Below, one piece after another: positions 33,415-45,015 of a DNA stretch of 64,000 nucleotides. Numbering within the stretch: the first letter of the stretch is position 1; every line of letters starts with the position of its first letter. This stretch comes from Glebionis coronaria. Its lineage: Eukaryota > Streptophyta > Magnoliopsida > Asterales > Asteraceae. Location: NCBI GenBank assembly GCA_025667525.1, contig CM046875.1, positions 121,448,340 to 121,512,339 of the forward strand, written 5' to 3'. Both the position numbers and the translations under genes were made by a program. The notes below the pieces were generated by a model that saw only the letters and a list, made by a program, of their open reading frames with translations, had not been told where the DNA came from and ran no database searches.

Positions 33415-34619
33415 ATGTCTTCATCTGATGATTCCACGTCTACAGGAGCGTACTACAACCGTAGTTCACAGTCGACTATCAGTTCATCAGTAGGACTACC
33501 TAGAGGATCGCCATCAGGATATCCGTGGTACCGAATGGTTTCAGATGACGATACAGAGAGAGAGAGACTGAGGAGGTTCGTCATTCACCAATCCGTATTC
33601 CTGATGCATCAGCTGACGATGTACTTAGCCTAGAAGGCGGAGGAGAGTATGACTTAGACACTGACGTGGTGCAGTCACCAGGTCAGACATCAGTGACTAG
33701 AGATGAGACGGTAGAGGAGACAGAGGATGATGAGATGGAGTTCACAGATGGGGAAGGAGAGCCCATGGAGGTCACAGACACTGAGGACCCTCCTACTGCA
33801 TATGCTGCTACTCCTGAGGTTTCCCTAGCACACATCTCCTCATCTTCATCTGAAGACGAAGGAGAAAGGACTGCTATTCCTGCTCCAGCACCTGGTACTC
33901 TACCTTTCTACTATGTGAGACGACGTCTTCGGGGGAGAGCTGCTCGACCACCACTTTCACCTTACCGACCTCTCATACCTTTCACTGCCACTGACAGGCA
34001 TGCAGCCCACACACCTGCCAGTCCTGTCCCAGAGACACCACTACTACTACCACCACCAGAGACTGTACCTGTTGTGTACCAGGAGATGCTTACTGATGCT
34101 GGTATCTCTACTGGGCCGAGAGCTACGACTCCTCTTCCTAGGAGAGCTACATCGACGGTGGTGATGCTTGGGGCGGTAGATGGATGTGTGACGACACGAT
34201 TGAACAGGTTGGAGGATGCTGTAGAGGCTTTAGGTGAGGAGTATAATGAAGTGCAGGATAAGTTGGAGGCACTGGCAAAGAAGAGTCCAGTTAGGGATGA
34301 GACAGTGTTGACAGTATGTGTGACCCGTCTACGATGACAGCTTCTTACTGTTCTTGATCAGATGGAATCCATGCCGAACGCTCGTCTTGAGGAGATTGGA
34401 AGCCTGATGACCCGTTGGGGAGTAGAGCCATTGGTGGAGACAGGCGGACTAGAGGCACCAGTGGAGGACCCTGTTGCAGACTTGGATAAGAGGTTTAGAG
34501 CCGCTTGTCATGATACCGATGTTAGACTGAGAGATTCCCAGGCTCGTGAGCTCGTGGTTGAGAGGAGATTAGCAGAGTTGGAGAGAGAGCTTCATCAGCG
34601 CCGTGAGGGCACTAGTTAG
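33415..34619 (+). pseudogene. Extra acidic reading frame upstream of gag, broken
   Basis: A Ser/Asp-rich start (MSSSDDSTSTGAYY) from the ATG at 33415 is followed, after a 1-2 base slip in a GAGAGAGAGAGA run (about 33556-33568), by the same protein in another frame. That part has Glu/Asp-rich blocks (EETEDDEMEFTDGEGEP), a Pro-rich middle and a C-terminal heptad-like region (RLNRLEDAVEALGEEYNEVQ). A TGA at 34335-34337 interrupts it, and the frame continues to a TAG at 34617-34619 with a second coiled-coil-like stretch (ERRLAELERELHQR). It is not gag or pol. I recall similar acidic frames ahead of gag in Tekay-type elements of Asteraceae. The function is unknown, and a nucleic-acid or chromatin role would be guesswork. 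Confidence 0.7.
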
Positions 34620-34884
34620 ATTTATCTTGTACCATCGACCTATCCTTGTATGACCACTAAGCTTTGAAGTTTATCTTAGCTAGTTGGTATTTTATTTTCT
34701 TTTATTATGTTATGACAAACTATGATGTACTATCAAACGATTCTATGAATGATATTATGGGTTACAAAAATTGTGAGATCATTATATATTGTGTATTATA
34801 CCCTGGAGCATTTCATAATTGTATTGTGTGTGCCATGCATGTTATGTCTGGCAAAAACTCATTATCCTATTACCTTGTTAGATT
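34620..34884 (+). other. Spacer between extra frame and gag
   Basis: AT-rich, no coding signal. It ends TTACCTTGTTAGATTATGG, where the gag ATG begins. Confidence 0.5.
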
Positions 34885-37800
34885 ATGGCGCCAGTTAGAA
34901 GATCCGAAACGCAGAATCCACCAGCCGCTACCGGTGGAATTGACACCGTCATGCTAAGCCAAATGATAGCCGAACGAGTGGCCGAGGCACTCGCGACCGC
35001 TGAAGCAAATCGTACAGCTAGCACACAGGAGGAGACCAACCAAGGAGCTACTAATGCTATTGCACGGACTTGTACCTACAAGGAATTTCGTGCAGTTACG
35101 CAAGTAAGTTTCCGCGGTACTGAAGGAGCAGTAGGATTAACCAGATGGTTTGAGAAGCTAGAATCCCAATTTGGGATTAGCAATGTCGCTGAAGCCGATA
35201 AAGTGAAGTTTGCGTCAAGCACGTTAGTGGATGGTGCTTTGACTTGGTGGAACGTCTATGCTCGTGCAGTGACCATTGACGTTGCCCAAGCGACGCCCTG
35301 GAGCGAATTTAAAGCTATGTTTGTGAGGAAATACTGCCCACGAAATGAAGTCAAGCAGATGGAAGTTGAGCTGTGGAACCTGAAGGTCAAGGGTACTGCT
35401 CTTACTGCTTAAAATCAGCGCTTTCAAGAGCTGATCTTGTTATGTCCTGAAATGGTGCCCAACGACGACCGATTGTTGGAGCGATACATTGAAGGACTAC
35501 CTTTGAGCATCAAAGGGAATGTGACTTCATCCAAGCCAACTGATTTGCACGAGGCAATCGACATGGCTCAGAGTCTGATGTACCAAGTGGTACAGGAGTT
35601 GGGAGAAAATACTGGGGATAAAAGAAAGTGGTCTGGCAACCACTACAACAACAATACCAACAACAGCAACAACCCAAACAACTACAACCAGAACAAGCGA
35701 CAAGAAGTAGCAAGAGTGTTTACTGCTGGACAAGGAAATACTGGAAACTACGCTGGAAGACTTCCTTTCTGCGGAAAATGTGGCCGACACCACGAAGGAA
35801 CATGTCCCCCTACGTGCTACAATTGTGGGAAGGCGGGACATAAGGCAAAGGAATGTTGAGCACCACCTCGTTCTACTAATCAAAGAGGACCTGGAACGCA
35901 AGGTGGCCAAGGAGCAAATGTCACTTGCTTTGGATGTGGAGAGAAAGGTCACTACAAGAACAAGTGTCCAAGCAGTGGGAACCAAGGTCGTAGTAACCAG
36001 ATTCGAGGGAATCAAAATCACAACCAAGGGAACCAGAAGCAGAATCAAGGGAACCGAGGAGGGAATAACCGAACCACAACTAGTACTCCTGGAGGATTCA
36101 CGGCACCTAGCAAAGTGTATCATCTCTGTGCTGAAGCTGCAGTGCAAGACAACAATGTTGTGACTGGTACGTTTCTAGTCAATAACAACTATGCTTCAGT
36201 ACTATTTGATTCTGGTGCGGATAGGAGTTTTGTGTCGTCTATATTTAGTGAACGCCTAAATGTTACCCCTACTGCGTTAGACGTTAAGTATAATGTAGAA
36301 TTAGCCGATGGGAAGTCAGTAACCACCGACGTTATTCTGAAAGGATGTAGTGTAAGGTTACAAGGTCGTTCGTTTAGTATCGACCTACTCCCTATAGAAT
36401 TGGGAAGTTTTGACGTCATCATTGGAATGGATTGGATGTCGAAGCATCACGCGGAGATTGTATGTCATGAGAAATGTGTCCGTGTTCCTTATGGAAACGA
36501 CGTACTCATCATACAAGGCGAAAGAAGTGGAGTAAAGAATGGATCAAGATTGGAAGTCATCTCATGTATCAGGACCCAAAGATACATTGAGAAGGGATGT
36601 CCGGTATTCTTGGTTCAAGTAACACAAAAGGAAGGAGAAGAAGATCACGAGAAGAAGGTGGAGGATGTACCGATCGTTAGAGACTTTCCGGACGTATTCC
36701 CAGAGGACTTACCCGGACTACCACCAGCACGGCAAGTGGAGTTTCACATCGAGCTTACACCAGGAGCCGCGCCCGTTGCTAGAGCCCCATACCGTCTAGC
36801 ACCGGCCGAGATGACAGAGTTAGCTGAACAGATAAAGGAACTTTCTGACAAAGGTTTCATTAGACCAAGTTCCTCACCTTGGGGAGCGCCGGTCTTATTT
36901 GTCAAAAAGAAAGATGGATCCTTTAGAATGTGTATCGATTACCGAGAATTGAATAAGCTGACGATAAAGAACCGCTACCCATTGCCGAGGATTGACGATC
37001 TTTTCGACCAATTGCAATGATCTAGCATATACTCGAAGATCGATTTAAGGTCAGGATATCATCAACTAAGGGTTAGAGAGGAAGACGTTCATAAGACGGC
37101 TTTTAGAACCCGGTACGGACACTACGAGTTCCAAGTTATGCCTTTTGGTTTGACAAACGCGCCTGCGGTATTCATGGACCTCATGAACCGAGTTTGCAAA
37201 CCATACTTGGACAAGTTTGTGATTGTATTTATCGATGACATTCTCATCTATTCTCGTAATGAAGGAGAACACAAGGAACATTTGAAGACCATATTAGAGC
37301 TGCAAGGGAAGGAGAAGCTATATGCAAAGTTTTCCAAATGTGAGTTTTGGATAAACACAGTGCAATTCCTTGGGCATGTGATCGACAGCAGTGGTATTCA
37401 CGTTGATCCTGCTAAGATCGAGGCCGTAAAGGATTGGGCGACTCCAACAACACCCACGGAGATCCGCCAATTTTTAGGTCTTGCTGGTTACTATAGGAGA
37501 TTCATTGAAGGTTTCTCCAAGATAGCTAAACCAATGACGGAATTGACTCAAAAGGATAAGAAGTTTGAGTGGAAGGAGGATCAAGATTTGGCATTCCAGA
37601 CATTGAAGCAGATGTTGTGTGAAGCACCTATACTAGCCCTACCCGAGGGTAATGAAGACTTTGTGGTGTATTGTGATGCATCCATAAAAGGGTTAGGTGC
37701 AGTACTGATGCAAAGGACTAAGGTCATAGCTTACGCATCAAGACAACTAAAAGTGCACGAGAAGAACTACACAACTCATGACCTAGAGTTGGGAGCAGTG

Positions 37801-39507
37801 GTGTTTGCCTTGAAGATTTGGAGGCACTACCTTTATGGTACTAAGTGTGTTGTATTCACTGATCATAAGAGTCTACAACATATTTTGAATCAAAAGGAAC
37901 TCAACATGAGACAACGACGTTGGCTAGAGTTGCTCAGTGATTACGATTACGAGATCCGTTATCACCCGGGCAAGGCAAATGTCGTGGCCGACGCTTTGAG
38001 TCGAAAGGAGAGAGTTCTTAGGGTGAAGGCTTTAATGATGACCATTGACTTAGACCTTCCATCCTTAATTCTCAAGGCTCAGAAAGAAGCAGTCGAGGAA
38101 GAAATTCTCAAGACTGAAGATGTTGGAGGAATGATAAAGAAGTTGGAAGGACGTTCGGATGGAACGTTATGCCTTGATAATAGGAGTTGGCTACCATGCC
38201 ATGGTGACCTACGATCCTTGATTATGCATGAGTCGCATAAGTAAAAGTACTCCATACATCCGGGATCTGACAAAATGTATCATGATCTGAAGATGTTGTA
38301 TTGGTGGCCGAACATGAAGGCGGATATTGCTACATACGTTAGCAAGTGTTTGACTTGTGCCAAAGTCAAAGCCGAACATATGAAACCATCAGGATTATTG
38401 GTCCAACCCGAACTGCCAGAATGGAAGTGGGAAAGGATCACTATGGATTTCATTACCAAGCTACCAAAGACCGCAGCCGGATTCGACACGATTTGGGTAA
38501 TCGTCGACCGACTCACCAAATCGGCTCATTTCCTACCCATCAAGGAGACTGATGGAATGGATAAGTTAGCAAGGACATACTTGGAGGAAGTAGTCACGAA
38601 GCATGGTGTGCCTGTGTCTATAATCTCCGACCGAGACAGCCGATTTACTTCGCAGTTTTGGAAGTCACTGCAGAAGGCATTGGGAACGCAGTTGGATATG
38701 AGCACTGCGTACCATCCCCAAACTGACGGTCAAAGTGAACGGACCATTCAAACCTTAGAAGATATGCTGAGAGCTTGTGTGATTGACTTTGCAAATAGAT
38801 GGGATAGACACCTACCTCTGGTAGAGTTCTCATACAACAATAGTTATCACACTAGCATTAAGACAGCGCCGTTCGAAGCACTGTATGGTAGGAAGTGTCG
38901 TTCACCCGTGTGTTGGGCAGAGGTCGGTGAAGCACAACTCACTGGACCCGAGATTATACACGAGACTACTGAGAAGATCTTTAAGATTAAGAGCCGTATG
39001 CAAGCCGCAAGAGATCGACAGAAGAGTTATGCTGATATGAGACGCAAACCCCTTGAGTTTGAAGTTGGTGATAGAGTCATGTTGAAGGTCTCACCTTGGA
39101 AGGGTGTGATTCGCTTTGGAAAGCGTGGAAAGTTAAACCCTCGTTACATTGGACCCTTCGAGATTATAGAGAGGATTGGTCCCGTAGCCTATCGTTTGGA
39201 ATTACCCCAAGAACTTAGCCGAGTGCATAATGTGTTCCACATTTGCAATCTGAAGAAATGCTTAGCCGACGAGACACTCGTTATCCCTTTGGAAGAGATT
39301 CAACTCGACGACAAACTCAACTTTGTAGAAGAACCAGTAGAAGTTATGGACCGTCAAGTCAAACAACTCAAGCAAAGCCGCATACCTATTGTGAAGATCC
39401 GTTGGAACGCGCGTAGAGGTCCAGAATACACGTGGGAACGTGAAGATCAATTTAAGAGCAAGTATCCTCATCTTTTCGCTAACCATCCTACTACAACAAC
39501 GTCTTGA
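34885..39507 (+). pseudogene. Inner element gag-pol, one frame with four stop codons
   Basis: From ATG 34885 a single frame spans 1540 codons without any frameshift. Gag has VGLTRWFEKLESQFG, DGALTWWN and FVRKYCP, and two zinc knuckles CX2CX4HX4C (aa 311-324 and 348-361). The protease has [10 protein letters not shown] (D442) and IIGMDWM. The RT has [28 protein letters not shown] and FIDD (D784, D785). RNase H has [24 protein letters not shown] and FTDHKSLQ. The integrase has an HHCC finger (KCLTCAKVK), [20 protein letters not shown] and [10 protein letters not shown]. The end [15 protein letters not shown] is chromodomain-like. Stops are TAA 35410, TGA 35857, TGA 37018 and TAA 38242, each a one-base change from a plausible sense codon. 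Catalytic residues are otherwise kept. Confidence 0.94.
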
Positions 39508-39540
39508 TTTCGTGACGAAATCTCTAAAACATGGGAATAC

Positions 39541-42500
39541 TGTGACATCCGTCAAATTTCCATCTTAAATTATTCATATAGTACGAGTACTTTAACTGTT
39601 TACTGACGAGTTGTCGTCATGAATGTGTTAATTATTTTGCTTTGCGGACAAAGCCCTTTTTAGGGAGAGCATATGTAACATCTCGAGTTTTCGCGATTAT
39701 TAAGTTGAATGCAATACACGAAGTTGGTGGGCGTATTATGTTTGCCGTACGTTTATTTGATATACTTACTAGATCACGTGAAGTCTCGCACAATTGCCTT
39801 TGTTTTGGATCGTGTGTCAAACGGTTATAGAGTCGTGTTTATTCAGTTCGCGTCTAAACTTAAACACCGTGAACCCGAGTCGAGTTATATAACTGTTACA
39901 GCATGTGCATATATTTTAGTATAAACCTCCATTCATGTTTATTGCAAAACTTGCTTTACAAGAGTCCCAATTTCAGTCATATGTCCAGCTACAAATAAAC
40001 CCCATAGTTTATTACCCACTAACCACTACAAGACAGCACACATGCCTAGTTTACCCAATTTGGGTATATCACAAGTTACCATTTTCAGCTTGAATCTAAC
40101 CCTAGACTAACAATACATGATTAAATACAAATCCAAAGTTTACCCAATGTCCAAACACAAAGTTTATCACAGTCCAAATTACAAACACAAATTCTGTACA
40201 AGTCTTTCAAAAACAAACTCCTGGGTGGAGTGAAGATTAGTGTCCAGCCGACCCACACGTCGCGTCCCAACCTGCAAAACCGAAAGAGTCAAGCCTTCCA
40301 TCTCGTCCGAACCTGCAAACCGAAACTTAGCATCCCATTGTGAGTCTTTTCGTCTCTTCGTTTTTCCTATATGAAGTCTTAGTTGTGCTCGTCTTTTACA
40401 AACCTGCGAATAATCAAACCAATGTGTTAGTCGTTGTAACGGTCTTATTTTTAACTAAAAACTGAAAAGGTTAAACCTTAGTACTAGTACTTGAAACATG
40501 ACTATGACTTTACTTTTCTGTCAACCAAACTGAGACCCCGACTTAGACCAAACCGAGACCCCGACCTAGACCAAAACGTGACCCAACCAAGACCACAAAC
40601 AAGACCAAGCCAAGAACCAAACTGAGACCCAAGCCAAACCAAACCGAGACCCAATTAAAGGCCAAACCGAGAACCAAACCAAGCCAACCAAATTGCTTAT
40701 TTTCTGCCGAAACTATCAACAATCAATATCACATAATCCAAATGTCTTAACCACTTTCATTTTACAGAAACACCCTAAAAACCCTCAATCATGCCGCGAA
40801 TATAAAAACCCCCATTTCAAATTGAAACCCTAGAAATTTAAAAACCTTTTAAACATTAAATTAACACTTTCCACATTCCAAAAACACCACATAATCATGA
40901 GTATCAGCCGAATGTAAAAACCCCCAATTTTATATAAACCCTAGATTGATTTTTTTTATTAATTAAAACACTAATTAAACCTAATCTAAACCCGAATCCA
41001 ATAGTTAATTTAATTGAAAACAAGATATGCAAAAACCCCCAATTGACCGAAACCCTAATTTTTTATAAACCGTTTATATGTTGAAATTAGTTTGATTTTA
41101 TACAAGAAAACATCAATTAATTGCATTTAAACCCGAGATTGATAAAAACCCCCAAATATTTCAAAACCCTAATTCGTTTATTTCAAATCCGAGAGCCATA
41201 TGGTTCTCAACAAGTTTATACAAATTAATCAAACCCACTGACCTTTTATAAATCGAAAATCAATTAACTTTTGTTAAAAGAAAATAAGGAGAAACAAACT
41301 TATCTTTGATTTTTGGCTGGTGATTAACGTGACCATAAGGATGAACACATCAGAAACCCAATCGGTTTGATGTGGGGATGAAACCCCACATCTCACGCGA
41401 TCTAAGCACCTCAGACCACCCCATATACGATTGTTATATTCAAACTGATAAGATATTAGCCATGGAAGGGATGAACCGATCCAGATTTGAGAGAGAGATG
41501 AGAGTGGGGCGGTGGGGATATTTTCGAGGGAAGAGAGAGAGTGTGACTCTCTATTTTTGAGAGTTGTGTGTGTAAACACACGTATATTTACTCCTTGTGT
41601 TCCTTGTTTATACCGCCTATGGGCCGGGCCGGGTCATGTGACCCTTGGGCCGGTTTGTGGGTGAGTATATTGGACCCATTTTGGGCCAAGTGTATATATT
41701 AAGTTTAGTTAAAGCCCATAAAACGAATTTTATAAATTAAGGGTATAATTTAACCCGTAAAACCCGACCGTTTAATAACCGACTTTTATTTGTTGTATTT
41801 TTCCGTAAACGTAAGGTTTCGTCAAGCACAACTAGGGTGTCGTGTCTTTTATTAATATAATTTTTCGTATCGTAACTCGATCCTCATAATTAAATAGGTC
41901 GCGGCTAGCGTAACCGTACTCTCGAGCTATTTTATCTTCGTTCTCTTTGTTGAATTACGAGGTGAGTTTATAGCCCCATACTTCACTATTTTCACTGCTT
42001 TTTGGGGTGAGACATTGCTTGATTTTAACGTGTGAACACAAGTGCATTTACTGATTTATATATTAGTCTAAGTCCCACTAAAAACCCAGTTGCTTTGGCC
42101 CGTGAATCGTGAACCGTTAATTACTTTGTGTAAGCGCGAATGTTATGGATAGATCTATCGGGATTGACGTCCCTGTCTGTCTTGTCCAACAAGGGGACAA
42201 GCGGGCACAGTTTCATTTGAGTCTGAGATAGGATGTCGTGGGTTTAGGCATCTAGTTTGGGCTACATTTATATGATTATACTGCCGGTGTTGTTAACGCT
42301 TCGGTGTCACGAGCTTAGACTGTAATAAATACTTTTGGGATGACTTTGTATCTGTTATATTGTCATCACATTTGGGAAAATCTTGTGGTTCATTAAACAT
42401 TTCCACTTAACTAAACCTATGAACTCACCAACTTTATGTTGACACTTTAGCAATGTTTTTCTCAGGTATTAAGAAGGAAGATGCTAAATGAGGTCTCATG

Positions 42501-42739
42501 CATTGCCGTCATTTCTTTGAAACAAAGATCATTTGTACCATTTGAGAAAACTATGTTTTGTAACTGTATTCAGTTTATGCTTCCGCACCTTGTTAAAACT
42601 ATTTATTTTATTAATTACAAGTGATCTACTTTCCGAACGTCTCATTTAGAGGTCGTTCTTTGTGGCTATGTGCGTATGATAATCATGACGTCACCACTCC
42701 CTTGTCGCTATTATACTCTGATATTTTGGGAGTGTGACA
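39541..42739 (+). repeat. Inner element 3' LTR
   Basis: Same length and order as the 5' LTR. It is preceded by CGTGACGAAATCTCTAAAACATGGGAATAC, in which the usual purine-rich tract is poor. It ends at 42739 and is followed by the ACAGT target duplicate. Confidence 0.93.
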
Positions 42740-42744
42740 ACAGT

Positions 42745-43625
42745 GCTTCCCAAAAGCTGAGCAGGATAAGCGTAAGAGGGAGTATCATGGGATTAGGCAG
42801 AGAGCTGGGGAAAACAACAATGAGTTCATGCAGAGGTTTCTTCGTTTGGTTGGATTCCTTGGAGCAGCAGCTGGGATAGCAGAGGAGCAAGCGTATCACT
42901 TTCGCTGGGCTCTTCGCACATCTGTCGCCAATAACTTGGTGTGTGCTACATTCAATCCCGTGGCACAAGTAGCAGATGCAGCCCGTAAGTTAGAGATGCT
43001 GCAGATAGGGATGAGTTTGGAGAGGCAGAGAGACCCGACAAGAGGTATATATCGTCATTCAGCGGTGATCATTTCATTTCATTCAGTACTATCCAAATAT
43101 TTATCTTTCTCTATACAATTGCATCTTTCAGGCAGAAGATTAGGGACCGGTCCAAACCGGCCACTCAGCAATAGAGTCAGCACAAGGGTAACAGTCAGAC
43201 CAAAGACCGTTTTGCTTCGGATAGGCATGGCGGTAATGATAATTATCACAACAACGCTAACAACTCCAACAGCAGCAGATCCCTAACTTACTCATTTATT
43301 ATGTTGCATGCTTTATGGTTCATAATTCTGACACTTCAGCATCTACTACCAGGAACAATGGCAACGGTAGGGAGCAGGACCGCAGAGGTTCACAGCCCAA
43401 CCGTACAGCTACATTTGGTATTACGTCTTATGATTTTCTGCATTGTCTTGTTTGTACCCATTAACCATGTCTCACGTATACTTTTCTGAACAGGCTCCCA
43501 GCCAGCAAGGGCACCTGTTGGAGGGTATACTCACCCTCTCGGCACTACGTGTAACCGCAGGCACCCAGGGCCGTGTCGCCGTGATAGTGATGCTTGCTTC
43601 AAGTGTGGCCAGCCAGGCCATCGCA
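42745..43625 (+). pseudogene. Host element gag, C-terminal part, with intron-like gaps
   Basis: Gag resumes with CFPKAEQDKRKREYHGIRQ, NNEFMQRFLRLVGFLG, EEQAYHFRWALR and VAQVADAARKLEML. It then continues in pieces: QKIRDRSK..DRFASDRHGGND, then RNNGNGREQDRRGSQPN, then GGYTHPLGTTCNRRHPGPC and the zinc knuckle CFKCGQPGHRMKDC. The pieces are separated by T-rich segments ending in CAG: 43045-43131 (GT..AG, 87 nt), about 43283-43339 (no GT donor left) and 43418-43493 (GT..AG, 76 nt; removing it joins the flanking codons in frame). An in-frame TAG lies near 43180. Non-functional. Confidence 0.7.
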
Positions 43626-44134
43626 TGAAGGATTGTCGTAAGGGTGAGATCAAGGGCACTTCTGGACATGCCGACTCCAAGCCACCTCCTACTACTGGAC
43701 GGGTGTACATGACCTCGCGTGATCAGTCCAACAAGTCAACAGGTACCATCACTGGAATCTTGTATATGTATGGTCAATTTGCATGTGTATTATTTGACAC
43801 GGGTGCTACTCATTTGGTCATATCTACTGTTTATGACAAGAGTGTTAGGATATCCCCTATGCCATTCAAAAATTTCTTAAACATTTCCACGCCCTTAAGA
43901 GACTCTGTACGCATAACACATGGGTATAAGAGTCTTTCCCTCGAGTTTGACGACAAAATTCGTCCAGTTGACGCACTTCCATTGGACATGTGCGATTTTG
44001 ACATGATATTAGGCATGGACTGGCTATCCAAACACCACGCCACCATTGTCTGCCATTCATATCGGGTCATCTTCGGTGATGTAAACGCACCAGAGTACAT
44101 TCACAACGGTTTTATACCCGGAAGGTCTGTATAA
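43626..44134 (+). pseudogene. Host element protease region
   Basis: Continues from the zinc knuckle (MKDCRKGE) into a retropepsin: CVLFDTGATHLVIS (active-site DTGA), ALPLDMCDFDMILGMDWL and HHATIVCHSYRVIFGD, all typical of this clade. It ends at a TAA at 44132-44134, where relatives read on (the following sequence, IISTLQARALLSRG, is the normal continuation), so the stop is a nonsense mutation. Confidence 0.8.
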
Positions 44135-45015
44135 ATAATTTCAACCTTACAAGCACGTGCATTACTGTCACGTGGTTATGAGGGCTACTTAGCTACTGTT
44201 CATGATATGGAGGCTGAATCTCCATCTATCCAGAATCAGAAGATCGTGTCAGAATTTTCCGATGTGTTTCTAAAAGAACTTCCGGGCATACCACCTGCTC
44301 GTGAGTCAGAGTTTAATATTGAGCTCATCCCCAAGAGCTGAGCCAATTTCCAAGGCTCCTTATCGCATGGCTCCGATAGAACTTAAGGAGTTAAAGGAAC
44401 AACTACAAGAACTTTTGGAACGAGGTTTCATCCGCCCTAGTGCATCTCTATGGGGTACACCGATTCAATTCGTGAAGAAGAAGGACGGCAGTATGCATCT
44501 CTGCATTGATTATCGTGAGCTTAATAAGATCACCAACATAAATCGATATCCTTTGCCATACATTGATGATCTGTTTGACCAACTCCAAGGGGCCAAACAT
44601 TTCTCCAAGGTTGATCTGAGGTCGGGCTATCATCAGTTACGGGTGAAAGAGCAGGACATCGCCAAGACTGCTTTCCGCACACGGTATGGACACTACGAAT
44701 TTGTAGTCATGCCATTTGGCCTTACCAATGCTCCAACAGTTTTCGTGTACTTGATGAACCGTATCTTACATGAGTTTCTGGACAAGTTCGTCATTGTCTT
44801 CATTGACGATATTATGATTTTCTCTAAATCAAAGGAGGAACACGAAGACCGTCTTCGTACAGCATTGCAAGTACTTCGCAAGAAGCAGTTGTATGCCAAG
44901 TTCTCCAAATGCAAATTTTGGTTGAGTAAAGTGGCGTTCCTAGGCCACATAGTATCCGTGGAGGGAAATACCATGGATCCTGTGAAGGTTGAGGCTATTA
45001 CCAAGTGGCCAAGAC
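44135..45015 (+). pseudogene. Host element reverse transcriptase, 5' part
   Basis: After the premature stop the coding continues ([26 protein letters not shown]), shifts frame near 44335, and then runs as [77 protein letters not shown] and GHIVSVEGN. It is cut at KWPR by a solo LTR (target AAGAC, 45011-45015) and resumes at 47603. Confidence 0.85.

Larger units (their letters stand above)
29897..42739 (+). mobile_element. Complete Tekay-like Ty3/gypsy element (inner element)
   Basis: 12,843 bp with two LTRs of identical length (3199 bp each, 29897-33095 and 39541-42739), both TGTGACATCC..GGGAGTGTGACA, flanked by the direct repeat ACAGT (29892-29896 and 42740-42744). Inside, in order: tRNA-iMet PBS, an acidic extra frame, and a gag-pol frame ending in a chromodomain-like tail. 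About 18 mostly transition differences between the LTRs by eye mean a recent insertion. It lies in the gag of the host element. It cannot make a full protein because of stop codons. Confidence 0.95.
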
